A stretch of DNA of 62,173 nt from Clostridia bacterium (GCA_017416765.1 JAFQBE010000011.1:1-62173); one strand, 5' to 3'. Shown: positions 7,821 to 17,189, counted from the stretch's first letter. Numbers and translations: made by a program. Notes: generated by a model not told the origin, from the sequence alone.

Positions 7821-9143
7821 TTACTCAACTTCTCCTAATAAATCATATTCGTCAATATCGAAAATTTTAACCGTGCAGAATTCTCCGACTGCAAGCGGCA
7901 TATCGGCTGTGAATTTTACACAGCAGTCAATTTCGGGTGCATCCATATAGGTTCTGCCTGTATAGCTGTCAGTATAGGCATCGTATTCTTCAACTATTAC
8001 CTCGAATTCTTTGCCTATAAGCCTTGTGTGCTTATCCTGAACAATCGCATACTGGTCATTCATGATTATGTCCTGACGCTTGAACTTTGTTTTATCGTCA
8101 AGCTGGTCGTCAAAGTTTGCTGCGGGTGTGCCTTCTTCGGCGGAATATGCAAAACATCCGAGGTGGTCAAACTCTGTTTCGTTTACAAAAAGCGCCAGGT
8201 TTTCAAACTGTTCTTCTGTTTCTCCGGGGAAACCGGTTATGAAGGTAGTGCGTATGCATATTTCGGGTATTCTTGTACGCAGTTTGTCAATCAGCTGTTT
8301 TACCTGTGCCTGTGTACCTCTGCGGTTCATTCTTTTCAGTACAGCGTCATCAGCGTGCTGTAAGGGTAAATCAATATATGGCAGTACCTTTTTTTCAGTT
8401 GCTATTGTTTCTATAAGCTCGTCGGTGAATTCGTCGGGGTAGCAGTACAGCATACGAATCCAATGTATTGATTCAATTTCGCAAAGCTTTTTAAGCAGTT
8501 CCGGCAGCTTGAGTTCGCCGTAAATGTCCTTGCCGTAAAGGGTAGTATCCTGCGCTACAACAATCAGCTCTTTAACCCCTTTTTCGCTAAGCTGCTTTGC
8601 TTCGTCAATTATATCCTCAATTTCGCGGCTGCGGTATCTGCCGCGTATTGCGGGTATTGCACAGTAGGTACAGCGGTTATTGCAGCCGTCTGCAATTTTC
8701 AGGTATGCGTAGTGCTCGGGGGTGGTGAGTATGCGCTCGCCGTTGAGCGGCATTTCGTCTTTGGGAGGAAATGCTCCTACGGTTTCTCCTTCAAGCACCT
8801 GCCTGATTATATCTGCAATGCTGCCGTTTGCACCTATGCCGACAACAGCGTCAACTTCGGGTATTTCGTCAAGAATTTCCTGCTGATACCTTTCTGCAAG
8901 GCAGCCCGTAACCACAATTCTGCCTACTGTGCCTTCTTCTTTAAGCTGAGCCATGTCAAGTATATTCTCAATAGCTTCTTTTTTTGCGCTTTCAATAAAA
9001 CCGCAGGTGTTGATTATTACAACATCAACCCCATCATACGGGTCTGCAATCTCAAAGCCGTTTTCATTTAAAAGTGCAAGCAGACATTCTCCGTCAACCT
9101 GATTCTTGGGACAGCCAAGTGAAATAAAGCCGACTGTGTTCAT
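7821..9143 (-). CDS. rimO: Ribosomal protein S12 methylthiotransferase
   Basis: A 440-residue radical-SAM methylthiotransferase that modifies an aspartate of ribosomal protein S12. The N-terminal UPF0004 domain carries the three Cys ligands of the auxiliary cluster (C11, C47, C81). The radical-SAM CxxxCxxC is C154/C158/C161 (CNNRCTYC), and a TRAM domain fills about the last 65 residues. GFISLGCPKNQVDGE at the N-terminus is characteristic of RimO rather than MiaB. The start overlaps the recX stop by 4 bp. Confidence 0.96.
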   Translation of the reverse strand: MNTVGFISLGCPKNQVDGECLLALLNENGFEIADPYDGVDVVIINTCGFIESAKKEAIENILDMAQLKEEGTVGRIVVTGCLAERYQQEILDEIPEVDAVVGIGANGSIADIIRQVLEGETVGAFPPKDEMPLNGERILTTPEHYAYLKIADGCNNRCTYCAIPAIRGRYRSREIEDIIDEAKQLSEKGVKELIVVAQDTTLYGKDIYGELKLPELLKKLCEIESIHWIRMLYCYPDEFTDELIETIATEKKVLPYIDLPLQHADDAVLKRMNRRGTQAQVKQLIDKLRTRIPEICIRTTFITGFPGETEEQFENLALFVNETEFDHLGCFAYSAEEGTPAANFDDQLDDKTKFKRQDIIMNDQYAIVQDKHTRLIGKEFEVIVEEYDAYTDSYTGRTYMDAPEIDCCVKFTADMPLAVGEFCTVKIFDIDEYDLLGEVE

Positions 9144-9760
9144 ATATCGTCATCCTCATCGAATTCATCGTAATCGCGCAGGGCGCTTCTTATATCGCCG
9201 TAGCTGTAGCCGAGACGGAGCAGAGCATTGAAAACCTGTCTGCGCCCCTTTTCGTCAGCTAATTTGCGGCGGTACTTACCATTTAATAATATATTAATTT
9301 TATCACATTCGTCAAGTGCTGTTTCTTCAACAGCGCTTTCGGCAGTATATCTGTCTATTCCTCTGTGAATAAGTTCGGCTTTTATTGCGCGTGTGCTGTA
9401 TCCCTTGCGCTCCGCAAGCTCTTTTGCAAGCGATTGTGCATAGCATTCATCGTTTATGTAGCCAAGCTCTTTTATCCGGTCTACTGCCGCCTGCGCTGCA
9501 GCTTCGCCATCCTGCCGTGCAAGTTTTGTAAAAAGCTCTTTTTCGCTGTGGTCACGGCGGGAAAGTATATTGAGTGCGCGGTTGAAGCAGCGGCGCTTTG
9601 CTATTTGGTCAGCAAGTGCTTTATATTGATCTTCGTCAATTTCATCGCCCGAGGTATAACCGCAGGTAAACCAGAAATCAGCATCAACGGTGAGTGCGTA
9701 CTCACCGTTGATGCTGATATGAATTTTATTTGCTTTGCCTTTTTGTGCTGAAATAATCAT
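9140..9760 (-). CDS. recX: Regulatory protein RecX
   Basis: A 206-residue helical protein that modulates RecA filaments, usually by inhibiting or capping them. The RecX helical repeats show as CFNRALNILSRRDHSEKEL, then YINDECYAQSLAKELAERKGYS and later a RRKLADEKGRRQVFNALLRLGYSY segment. The N-terminal 55 residues form the extra beta-rich part seen in Firmicute RecX. It starts 6 bp after recA, with a poor ribosome binding site, and overlaps rimO by 4 bp, so it is probably translated through coupling from the LexA-controlled recA transcript. Confidence 0.92.
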   Translation of the reverse strand: MIISAQKGKANKIHISINGEYALTVDADFWFTCGYTSGDEIDEDQYKALADQIAKRRCFNRALNILSRRDHSEKELFTKLARQDGEAAAQAAVDRIKELGYINDECYAQSLAKELAERKGYSTRAIKAELIHRGIDRYTAESAVEETALDECDKINILLNGKYRRKLADEKGRRQVFNALLRLGYSYGDIRSALRDYDEFDEDDDI

Positions 9761-9766
9761 AATAAA

Positions 9767-10885
9767 TTATTCGTCGTCATCAACTGCAATGTCAAGGTTT
9801 GCCTTGATTCTGCTCTTGGGTTCAACGGGCGGAGCAACGGGAGCGGGAGCAGGGCCAGTTTCGCTCTTGGCGGCGGGAGCAGATTTCTGTGCAGCACGCT
9901 GTTCTTCAAATTTTGCGCGTACCTTTGCTTCAAGCTCATCATACAGTGCCTTATTTGTGCGGATAAGCTCCTTAACATTGTCACGGCCCTGTCCGAGGCG
10001 TTCATCGTTATAAGAGAACCATGCACCGCTCTTATGTACAATATCAAATTCAACAGCAAGGTCAAGCACTTCGCCTTCGGGTGTGATGCCTCTGCCGAAC
10101 ATGATATCAAATTCTGCTGATTTAAAGGGAGGCGCAACCTTGTTTTTAACAATCTTTGCCTTTGTACGGCTGCCAATGAATTCACCGCCTGCGCCCTTGA
10201 TTTGTTCTGCTTTACGCACATCAATACGCATTGAAGCGTAGTATTTGAGCGCACGGCCGCCTGTTGTAACCTCGGGGTTGCCGTACATAACGCCGACCTT
10301 TTCGCGCAGCTGATTAATGAAAATAAGTATTGTATTGGATTTTGAAATTGCACCTGCGAGCTTGCGCAGAGCCTGTGACATAAGTCTTGCATGCAGACCA
10401 ACGTGTGAATCGCCCATTTCGCCTTCAATTTCAGCCTTGGGAACAAGGGCGGCAACGGAGTCTACTACAACAACATCGAGTGCGCCGGAGCGTACAAGCG
10501 CCTCGGTAATTTCGAGTGCCTGTTCACCGTTGTCAGGCTGGGAAACAAGCAGGGAATCAATATCTACACCAAGGTTGCCTGCATATATGGGGTCGAGAGC
10601 ATGCTCGGCATCAATAAATGCGCATTCGCCGCCTGCTTTCTGTGCCTGGGCAACAACATGAAGCGCAAGTGTAGTTTTACCGGAAGATTCGGGACCGTAT
10701 ATTTCAACAATTCTGCCGCGGGGAAGACCGCCGATGCCGGTTGCGTTGTCAAGCGTAAGTGAGCCTGTTGAAATAGCTTCTACATTAAGGCCGCAGTTCT
10801 GACCAAGGCGCATTATTGCACCTTTGCCGTAGCTTTTTTCAATTTGTTTGAGGGCGGTTTCAAGAGCTGTTGATTTTTCTGCCAT
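9767..10885 (-). CDS. recA: Recombinase RecA
   Basis: A 372-residue DNA-dependent ATPase for homologous recombination and SOS induction. The Walker A motif GPESSGKT is at residues 64-71; the Walker B region reads [12 protein letters not shown]; the DNA-binding loop L1 region is [10 protein letters not shown] and the L2 region begins with a [10 protein letters not shown] stretch. The Ala/Pro-rich tail ends in an acidic DDDE. I start at 10885 because GGAGG lies just upstream; an in-frame ATG at 10963 would extend the protein through the promoter and LexA box. Confidence 0.98.
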   Translation of the reverse strand: MAEKSTALETALKQIEKSYGKGAIMRLGQNCGLNVEAISTGSLTLDNATGIGGLPRGRIVEIYGPESSGKTTLALHVVAQAQKAGGECAFIDAEHALDPIYAGNLGVDIDSLLVSQPDNGEQALEITEALVRSGALDVVVVDSVAALVPKAEIEGEMGDSHVGLHARLMSQALRKLAGAISKSNTILIFINQLREKVGVMYGNPEVTTGGRALKYYASMRIDVRKAEQIKGAGGEFIGSRTKAKIVKNKVAPPFKSAEFDIMFGRGITPEGEVLDLAVEFDIVHKSGAWFSYNDERLGQGRDNVKELIRTNKALYDELEAKVRAKFEEQRAAQKSAPAAKSETGPAPAPVAPPVEPKSRIKANLDIAVDDDE

Positions 10886-10908
10886 ATTTTTATCCTCCGA
10901 TAAACTAT

Positions 10909-10922
10909 AGTACAAATGTTCG
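10909..10922 (-). promoter_or_regulatory. LexA (SOS) box of recA
   Basis: The minus-strand sequence CGAACATTTGTACT closely fits the Bacillus-type CGAAC-N4-GTTCG LexA/DinR operator. It lies 12 bp downstream of the -10 box, over the expected transcript start region, which suits repression. Confidence 0.85.
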
Positions 10923-10934
10923 GTAACTGGTTTG

Positions 10935-10963
10935 ATTATAACTGTTTCATTTACAATTGTCAA
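10935..10963 (-). promoter_or_regulatory. Consensus promoter of the recA operon
   Basis: TTGACA (10958-10963), exactly 17 bp, TATAAT (10935-10940), both perfect consensus on the minus strand, with AT-rich sequence upstream. Confidence 0.92.
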
Positions 10964-11011
10964 GCAATTTTTTTCAAATTGTTTTAATTTTCATGATAAT
11001 AAATTTTGTGC

Positions 11012-11040
11012 TTGCATTTTATTGTCTTTTGGTTTATCAT
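11012..11040 (+). promoter_or_regulatory. Promoter of the class II aldolase gene
   Basis: TTGCAT (11012-11017), a 17-bp spacer and TATCAT (11035-11040), about 40 bp ahead of the coding start. Confidence 0.55.
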
Positions 11041-11079
11041 AGCATTTGTATTATTATAACTGAAAAAGGTGAAAACTGA

Positions 11080-12186
11080 ATGATACTTGAACAGCTTGTT
11101 TCTTTTTCCAATATTTACGGCAGCAACGAAGAGCTTGTGCTTGCCGGCGGCGGTAATACTTCCGCTAAAGACGGCGATGTAATGTACATCAAGGGCTCAG
11201 GCACACAGCTTGCTACAATTACTGCAGACGGCTTTGTTAAAATGAACAGAGCAGCACTTGCGGAGATTTTCAAAAAGGAATATCCTGCAGACGATGCAGA
11301 GCGTGAAGCACAGGCGCTGGCAGATTTATCCGCTGCGAGAATGCCCGGAGAAGAGAGTAAACGCCCGAGCGTTGAAACTCTGCTTCATGCGCTTTTTGAT
11401 AAAACCTTTGTTCTTCATCTTCATCCCGCACTTGTCAACGGACTTACCTGCTCTAAAGGCGGTGAAGCTGTGGCAAGAGAAATTCTGGGCGATGAGTTTA
11501 TATGGGTAGATGCTTGCAAGCCCGGCTATATCCTTTCAAAAATCTGCTACGATAAAATGGAAGAATATAAAGCAAAGTACGGTAAGCAGGCAGACATAAT
11601 TATTCTTCAAAACCACGGCATATTCTTTGCGGCTGATTCTGTTGACGAGCTTGATGAAATGCTTGTTGATGTGCTTTGCAAGCTGCGCGAAAGAGTAACT
11701 GTTGACCCGTTTTTTGACAGCGGCGATTATGACGGCGAAAAGGCACAGAAGTGCTTTGATGTAATTTACGATATTTACGGCGACGATGCGGTTATTACTT
11801 ATGAACCCAGCCTTGAATCAATCAAATATGCATCAAGCCCTGAAGCAGCAGCTGCTGTAATGAAGCCATTCACACCCGACCATATTGTTTATTGCAAGGC
11901 TGAACCTGTTTACGGCTTCTGTAATGCCTGCATAAGGGGCGCAATAAACGAATATGAAGAAGAAAAAGGCTACAAACCGAAGATTATTATTATTAAGGAT
12001 TGCGGTTACTTTGCAGTTGATATGACACCCAAGGGCAGCGAAACAGCAGCATTGCTGTTCAACGATGCACTTAAGGTTGCAACCTATGCTGAATCTTTCG
12101 GCGGAGTACTACCCATGAGTGATGAGCTTTCCGACTTTATTACAAACTGGGAAGTAGAAGCATACAGACAAAAGCAGAACGCATAA
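11080..12186 (+). CDS. Class II aldolase/adducin-family protein
   Basis: A 368-residue cytosolic protein with the class II aldolase fold. The phosphate-binding GGGNTSAK is at residues 23-30 and KGSG at 38-41. The zinc-binding pair in VLHLHPALVN is H113 and H115, and a third histidine appears in ILQNHGIFF. Proteins of this type cleave rhamnulose-1-phosphate or fuculose-1-phosphate, and the fold also forms the N-terminal half of bifunctional rhamnulose-phosphate aldolase/dehydrogenases. The GH78 rhamnosidase gene 1 kb downstream makes a role in deoxy-sugar catabolism likely. The extra C-terminal region past residue 240 is longer than simple aldolases and I cannot assign it. Confidence 0.8.
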   Translation: MILEQLVSFSNIYGSNEELVLAGGGNTSAKDGDVMYIKGSGTQLATITADGFVKMNRAALAEIFKKEYPADDAEREAQALADLSAARMPGEESKRPSVETLLHALFDKTFVLHLHPALVNGLTCSKGGEAVAREILGDEFIWVDACKPGYILSKICYDKMEEYKAKYGKQADIIILQNHGIFFAADSVDELDEMLVDVLCKLRERVTVDPFFDSGDYDGEKAQKCFDVIYDIYGDDAVITYEPSLESIKYASSPEAAAAVMKPFTPDHIVYCKAEPVYGFCNACIRGAINEYEEEKGYKPKIIIIKDCGYFAVDMTPKGSETAALLFNDALKVATYAESFGGVLPMSDELSDFITNWEVEAYRQKQNA

Positions 12187-12208
12187 ATGAAATCAGGAGA
12201 ATAACGAT

Positions 12209-13060
12209 ATGTATTACAGTATTGAAAACGAATACCTTTCAGCGCAGATTGACGATAAGGGTGCACAGCTTCACTCGGTAAAATCAAAGGATGACGGTTT
12301 TGAATACCTCTGGCAGGGTAATCCCGATATCTGGTACGGTCAGGCTCCGGTTCTTTTTCCGAATATCGGTCAGCTGACTGACGATAAATTCCGCTACAAC
12401 GGCAGAGAATATCCCATGAAGAAGCACGGCTTTGCAAGGGATATGTTTTTTGAAGCAACCGATGTTGAGGGTGCAAGAGCGGTATTTATCCTTCGCAGCA
12501 ATGAAGACACCCTTAAAATGTTCCCGTTTGAGTTTGATTTTGAGGTTTGCTTTGAGCTTGTCGGCAGAGCAATTAAGGTAACTCATACGGTAAAAAACCT
12601 TTCGGATAAAACAATGTATTTCTGCCTTGGCGCACATCCGGGCTTCAACTGCAAAATAGGCGACTGCCTTGAATTTGAAGAATCCGAAGCAGGCGCGCAG
12701 GTTGAAAAAATTGATAAAGAAAACATTATCATCGGCACAAAGTTTGATGTTGAGCTTGAAGAAGGTAAGTGTCTTCGTCTTACTCCCGATTTGTTCAACG
12801 AAGATGCCCTTATTTTCTCCGACCTTAATTCAAGCGTTGTCACTCTTAAATGTGACAACGGCAGGAGTGTGCGCTTTGATTTCGGCGATGCACCCTTCCT
12901 TGGCATCTGGGCAAAGCCGAATGCGCCTTATGTATGTATTGAACCCTGGTACGGTGTTAATGACGATCGCATCAGGTATGAAGATATTTCCGAAAAACGC
13001 GGAATCCAGAGTCTTGAACCCGAAGAAACCTTCGACCTGGTCTGGATTGCCGAGGTATAA
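12209..13060 (+). CDS. Aldose 1-epimerase family protein (LacX-like)
   Basis: A 283-residue beta-sandwich protein of the galactose-mutarotase superfamily. The segments LWQGNPDIWYGQAPVLFPN, KHGFARD and CLGAHPGFNC give the conserved active-site blocks, with His in the latter two, and a later CIEPWYGVND matches the family's final motif. Members interconvert sugar anomers; LacX-like forms have broad or unknown specificity. It lies 22 bp after the aldolase gene with an AGGAG-type site, so it is in the same operon and probably assists sugar entry into catabolism. A terminator follows at 13078. Confidence 0.9.
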   Translation: MYYSIENEYLSAQIDDKGAQLHSVKSKDDGFEYLWQGNPDIWYGQAPVLFPNIGQLTDDKFRYNGREYPMKKHGFARDMFFEATDVEGARAVFILRSNEDTLKMFPFEFDFEVCFELVGRAIKVTHTVKNLSDKTMYFCLGAHPGFNCKIGDCLEFEESEAGAQVEKIDKENIIIGTKFDVELEEGKCLRLTPDLFNEDALIFSDLNSSVVTLKCDNGRSVRFDFGDAPFLGIWAKPNAPYVCIEPWYGVNDDRIRYEDISEKRGIQSLEPEETFDLVWIAEV

Positions 13061-13077
13061 ATCTGCATAAATTTTAC

Positions 13078-13112
13078 AGGCAAGGTAAAGTTAACATTAC
13101 CTTGCCTTTTTT
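13078..13112 (+). terminator. Terminator between the epimerase gene and the GH78 gene
   Basis: AGGCAAGGTAA (13078-13088) pairs perfectly with TTACCTTGCCT (13097-13107), followed by a T-run to 13112. It ends only 9 bp before the GH78 ribosome binding site (13122-13128), and no promoter is seen between. Confidence 0.85.
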
Positions 13113-13134
13113 CAAAATAACAGGAGGTCTGCTT

Positions 13135-15390
13135 ATGACACATTTCGATTTGTTCGGCAACGCAAAATGGATATGCACCGGCAAGAATATAGCTTCTCCG
13201 CTTTTCAGGAAAGAAGTCACACTTGAAAATGTTAAAAGGGCGGAAATTACAATTTGCGGTCTTGGTTTTTTCGAGCTTTATATAAACGGCAAAAAAGTAA
13301 GTGACGATTTGCTCGTTCCTGCTTTTTCACAGTATTGTTACCGTGATTTGAGCGCGCATTATACCGTTCGTCAGGATAAAATGAGCTACCGTACATATGC
13401 GCTGCGCTATGATATTACCGATTATATTGCAAACGGTAATAACGCAATAGCTGTTCAGTTGGGCAACGGCTGGTATAACCTGAGCGATACTCAGGATGGC
13501 GACCCTACCTGGACAAGCTATGGCGAACTAAAGCTCTGCTTTAAAATAGATGTAGAGTATTCTGACGGCTCAAGGGCTGAAGTATTGAGCGATGAAAGCC
13601 TTAAATGTGCAGAGAGCGAAATTACATACAATAATATATACGGCGGCGAAAGACATGATTATTCGCTTGAAAAGAAGGGCTTTGCGGCTGCCGGCTATGA
13701 TGATTCCGCATGGTCGGCCGTAAGCCTTACGCAAGCACCGGATTGTGAATTCTATCTTCAGGAATGCTTTGCCGATAAGGTTATGCGTCAGATTACACCC
13801 AAAAAGGTCAAAGATTTGGGCGAAACAAGTATTTACGATTGCGGCGAAGGCATAACCGGCTATGCCATTGTAAAATCAAAAGAGAACGGTGCAACTGTTA
13901 CCGCACGCTATGCAGATGCACTCAATGATGATTTTACGCTCAATTTTTATCCCAGCGGTGGTGATGAAGATAAGCTGCAGCAGGAAATTTTCAAAAACAC
14001 CGAATCGGGCAGGGCATACTATCCGCATTTTTGCTGGCACGCTTTCCGCTATATTGAGGTTTCAAACAATGCCGAAATTGAAACAGTTAATGTTACACAT
14101 TACGGCAGCAAGGTAACGAGCAGCTTTGAATCTGATAACGAGGTTCTTAATTGGCTTTACGAAACCTACCTTCGCACACAGCTTGACAATATGCATTGCG
14201 GCGTGCCGTCAGACTGTCCGCATATCGAGCGCCTGGGCTATACGGGTGACGGTCAGCTTTGTGCCGAAGCCGTTATGCTTCTGACGGACAGTAAGGAATT
14301 CTACAGAAAATGGATGGGCGATATTGCCGACTGTCAGGATATTGAAACAGGTCATGTTCAGCATACCACACCCTTTTGCGGCGGTGGCGGCGGTCCTGCA
14401 GCGTGGGGCGGTGCAATAGTTGTTGTTCCGTATATGTTCTGGAAAACCTATGGCGAAACCGAAGTTATTGAGCAGTACCTGCCCAATATGCTTAAATATA
14501 TTGATTATATGGTTGCACACAGCGAAAACGGACTTGTATGCCGCGAGGAAAAGGAATGGTGCCTTGGCGATTGGTGTGCACCGATTGATGTTTATAAACC
14601 TGAACATCATACAAAGAGCCGTGTGCTTATTCCCGAAACCTATGTAAATACCGTACTTTTCATCAAACAGATGAAAATGACTATGGAGCTTGCAAAGGTA
14701 ATCGGAAAAGAAGAATTGACATCACATCTGCCGGCATTTATTGAAACAGCTTCAAAGATGGTGGATATTGCATATTTCAGCCCGATGACCCATTGCTACT
14801 GCGGCGATGTTCAGGGCTCAAACTGCCTTGCGCTTGATGCAGGCTTAGGCGATGAAAAAACCCTGGAAATAACGGTTGAAAAGTATCGCGACAGAGAATG
14901 CTTTGATACCGGTATTGTTGCAACCGATGTTCTGCCGCGTATTCTTTTTGAAAGCGGCAATGCACAACTTGCTTTCGAGTTGATGACATCGCGTAAATTG
15001 CCGTCATTCGGTTATATGATGGAGCAGGGGGCAACAACCCTTTGGGAAGACTGGCTGCCCGAGCGTTCGCTCAATCACCCGATGTTCGGCGCACTTACAC
15101 GCTATCTGTTTGTATACCTGCTCGGTATTTCACAGAAAAAAGACAGCGCAGGCTTTGAAAAGGTAACAATTAAGCCCTGCCTTGTAAACGGCATGGATAA
15201 AGCGCGCGGACATCTTACAACTGCCGTCGGCAAAATAGCTGTAGCATACGAAAAAGAAGGGGACAGCGTTGAGTTTACCGTTGAACTTCCTGAGAATGTT
15301 ACAGCTGAATTCGAGTGCGGCAAATATAAAGCTATACTTACCGGCGGTGTTAACGAGTTTACAATAAACGGCAATTATTTAATGCATTGA
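13135..15390 (+). CDS. GH78-type alpha-L-rhamnosidase
   Basis: A 751-residue glycosidase without a signal peptide, so probably cytosolic. N-terminal beta-sandwich domains (AKWIC..., GLGFFELYINGKKV) precede the (alpha/alpha)6 catalytic domain. The family signature DCPHIERLGYTGDGQ starts at D360, and GATTLWEDW with the following RSLNHPMFGA is the usual C-terminal catalytic region. It should release terminal rhamnose from short oligosaccharides. The start at 13135 has AGGAGGT at the right distance; a longer in-frame form from 13102 would overlap the terminator. It fits with the aldolase and epimerase upstream. Confidence 0.9.
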   Translation: MTHFDLFGNAKWICTGKNIASPLFRKEVTLENVKRAEITICGLGFFELYINGKKVSDDLLVPAFSQYCYRDLSAHYTVRQDKMSYRTYALRYDITDYIANGNNAIAVQLGNGWYNLSDTQDGDPTWTSYGELKLCFKIDVEYSDGSRAEVLSDESLKCAESEITYNNIYGGERHDYSLEKKGFAAAGYDDSAWSAVSLTQAPDCEFYLQECFADKVMRQITPKKVKDLGETSIYDCGEGITGYAIVKSKENGATVTARYADALNDDFTLNFYPSGGDEDKLQQEIFKNTESGRAYYPHFCWHAFRYIEVSNNAEIETVNVTHYGSKVTSSFESDNEVLNWLYETYLRTQLDNMHCGVPSDCPHIERLGYTGDGQLCAEAVMLLTDSKEFYRKWMGDIADCQDIETGHVQHTTPFCGGGGGPAAWGGAIVVVPYMFWKTYGETEVIEQYLPNMLKYIDYMVAHSENGLVCREEKEWCLGDWCAPIDVYKPEHHTKSRVLIPETYVNTVLFIKQMKMTMELAKVIGKEELTSHLPAFIETASKMVDIAYFSPMTHCYCGDVQGSNCLALDAGLGDEKTLEITVEKYRDRECFDTGIVATDVLPRILFESGNAQLAFELMTSRKLPSFGYMMEQGATTLWEDWLPERSLNHPMFGALTRYLFVYLLGISQKKDSAGFEKVTIKPCLVNGMDKARGHLTTAVGKIAVAYEKEGDSVEFTVELPENVTAEFECGKYKAILTGGVNEFTINGNYLMH

Positions 15391-15405
15391 AAGAGCGGGA
15401 TATTT

Positions 15406-15612
15406 GTGAAGGCACCAACAAAATGTCCGATGTGTAAAGAAAGAACAAATTGGAAAAAGGTAGACAAATCAAGAAAAGGCTTCAGCTTGGGTAAAGCGGC
15501 TGTCGGAGCGGCTTTGTTTGGCTCTGTCGGCTTGGCAGCAGGAGCGTTAGGCAAGAAAAAGGTTAGCTATTATTGCGGCAATTGCGGTTTTAACCACGAA
15601 TATGATGCATGA
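15406..15612 (+). CDS. Small zinc-ribbon membrane-associated protein
   Basis: A 68-residue protein starting at GTG 15406. A CPMC pair at the N-terminus and a CGNC pair near the C-terminus would form a zinc ribbon. Between them is a glycine- and alanine-rich hydrophobic stretch (about residues 25-47, AAVGAALFGSVGLAAGALG) that may insert into or lie along the membrane. Such glycine-zipper plus zinc-ribbon proteins are common but uncharacterised. It follows GH78 by 15 bp with a poor ribosome binding site. No function can be assigned. Confidence 0.6.
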   Translation: MKAPTKCPMCKERTNWKKVDKSRKGFSLGKAAVGAALFGSVGLAAGALGKKKVSYYCGNCGFNHEYDA

Positions 15613-15639
15613 ATAACGGCAACTTAATCCAACAAAGCG

Positions 15640-16113
15640 GTGATAGAATTGAACTTTGAGTGGCGCGATTACCAACCCGAAATGAGCGGCATGGTCGATT
15701 CATGGCTTGATGATACAGCTGTAAGAATGACGGGTATTGATGAGGGTTTTGACAGCTTTTGGCATGATTCATTGACAGATGCAGAAAACTTTCCCGGTTG
15801 CAGGGAATACTGCAAAATTGTTTCCGAAAACGGTGTGCCTTTTGCTGTTGTAAAGTACGGCTTTTTCCAAGGTGAAGTTACGGTTGCCGAAATTATAGTT
15901 GACCCTGCAAAAAGGGGACTGGGCATGGGTACAAAAGCTGTCTGCGATTTGGTGCAAAACAGCGAATTGCTTGTCGGCGAAAAAATAAAAAAGTTTACCG
16001 CCGTTATATTTCCGAGCAATACCGCATCGCAAAAGGCTTTTGAAAAAGCAGGCTTCAGCTTTGATTATGCCCATGAAGACGGCGACGCGCTGTATTATTC
16101 ATATACATTATGA
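15640..16113 (+). CDS. GNAT-family N-acetyltransferase
   Basis: A 157-residue acetyltransferase. The acetyl-CoA binding motif A reads VDPAKRGLGMGTKAV (about residues 87-101), followed by the motif B region SNTASQKAFEKAGF. The substrate is unknown. The annotated GTG at 15640 has little upstream support; a TTG at 15649 preceded by GGTGA is an equally good start and would shorten the protein by three residues. The stop overlaps an in-frame ATG of the next gene by 4 bp. Confidence 0.85.
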   Translation: MIELNFEWRDYQPEMSGMVDSWLDDTAVRMTGIDEGFDSFWHDSLTDAENFPGCREYCKIVSENGVPFAVVKYGFFQGEVTVAEIIVDPAKRGLGMGTKAVCDLVQNSELLVGEKIKKFTAVIFPSNTASQKAFEKAGFSFDYAHEDGDALYYSYTL

Positions 16114-16148
16114 AAGTAAAACTAAAGCTCAAAATAAGGTGTGAAAAA

Positions 16149-17150
16149 ATGTATATTAAAGATATGTTGAAATACCGCAACGTATGGCTTGGAATAGCTA
16201 TGATATGGATAGTTTTATTCCATGTTAATATAGGTGTAGACTTTGCACCTCTTGCTTTTATAAAGGCTATAGGTTATGGTGGCGTGGATATATGCCTGTT
16301 TGCTTCCGGTATAGGCTGCTATTTTTCGCTTGATAAAAATTCTGATATATCGTCTTTTATTAAACGCCGTTTTTTGCGTATAGGTCCTGAATACCTGATA
16401 TTCATAATATGCTGGTTAGTCTATAAGGCTATTTCGGGCAGCCTTTCAATTTCAATGGCGTTGGGTAATCTTTTAGGTGTGCAGACATTGACAGGAAAAG
16501 ATAATTCTTTTAATTGGTATATCAGTGCTATTGTTATTTTCTATTTTTTGGCACCTTATCTGAAAAAGACAGCAGATAAGCTTACGGCAATAAAGCACAT
16601 TATTTTTATTGCTTTTCTTCTTGTTCTTACAATTCCTTTTTGGTCAGTAAATAATTGGATAATAATTTTAACCAGAATACCGATTTATTATATCGGTATG
16701 GTATTTGCAAAAGCATGTAAATCTGAATATTTAATTAATAAAAGGTTGATTTTTACTGTAAGCTTGTTTTCTTTCATCGGTGTAGCTGCTTTGTGGATTT
16801 CTATGCAGTATTTTGGTGCGCATCTGTGGTCGAAAGGTCTGTATTGGTATCCGTTCATATTTATAACACCCGGCTTGTGTATTGTTGCAGCATATGTTAT
16901 AAACCTTATAAAGGTTAAAAAGATTAAAAATTTATTAGATATAATAGGCAGATATTCTTTTGAAATATATCTAATTCATATTCCGTTAATTGAGATTATT
17001 AATATAATCATTAACAAATTCAGTTTGCAGAATTATTCTGTATTTATTTGGCTTGCAGGTATAATACCATTAATTATCGGTTGTATTATATTAAAAAAAG
17101 CAACAGATGCTTGTTTGAAACTTGTAAACAGAATGAAACCCAATGCATAA
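16149..17150 (+). CDS. Acyltransferase family 3 membrane protein
   Basis: A 333-residue protein with about ten membrane spans. The N-terminus carries the acyltransferase-3 hallmark, an early hydrophobic segment ending in FHVNIG (active-site His) and then GGVDICLFASGIG. Such enzymes transfer acyl groups to carbohydrates at the cell surface. The start at 16149 has AAGGTG before it; an in-frame ATG at 16110 overlaps the GNAT stop as ATGA and could give a version 13 residues longer. Its base composition is more AT-rich than that of its neighbours. Confidence 0.85.
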   Translation: MYIKDMLKYRNVWLGIAMIWIVLFHVNIGVDFAPLAFIKAIGYGGVDICLFASGIGCYFSLDKNSDISSFIKRRFLRIGPEYLIFIICWLVYKAISGSLSISMALGNLLGVQTLTGKDNSFNWYISAIVIFYFLAPYLKKTADKLTAIKHIIFIAFLLVLTIPFWSVNNWIIILTRIPIYYIGMVFAKACKSEYLINKRLIFTVSLFSFIGVAALWISMQYFGAHLWSKGLYWYPFIFITPGLCIVAAYVINLIKVKKIKNLLDIIGRYSFEIYLIHIPLIEIINIIINKFSLQNYSVFIWLAGIIPLIIGCIILKKATDACLKLVNRMKPNA

Positions 17151-17155
17151 AAATG

Positions 17156-17188
17156 GCAGCATCGCCTTTGAGGTGATGCTGCTTATTT
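17156..17188. terminator. Bidirectional terminator between convergent genes
   Basis: GCAGCATCGCC (17156-17166) pairs with 17172-17182, one wobble pair, loop TTTGA. It separates the acyltransferase gene (plus) from the Nudix gene (minus). Confidence 0.8.
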
Positions 17189-17189
17189 C

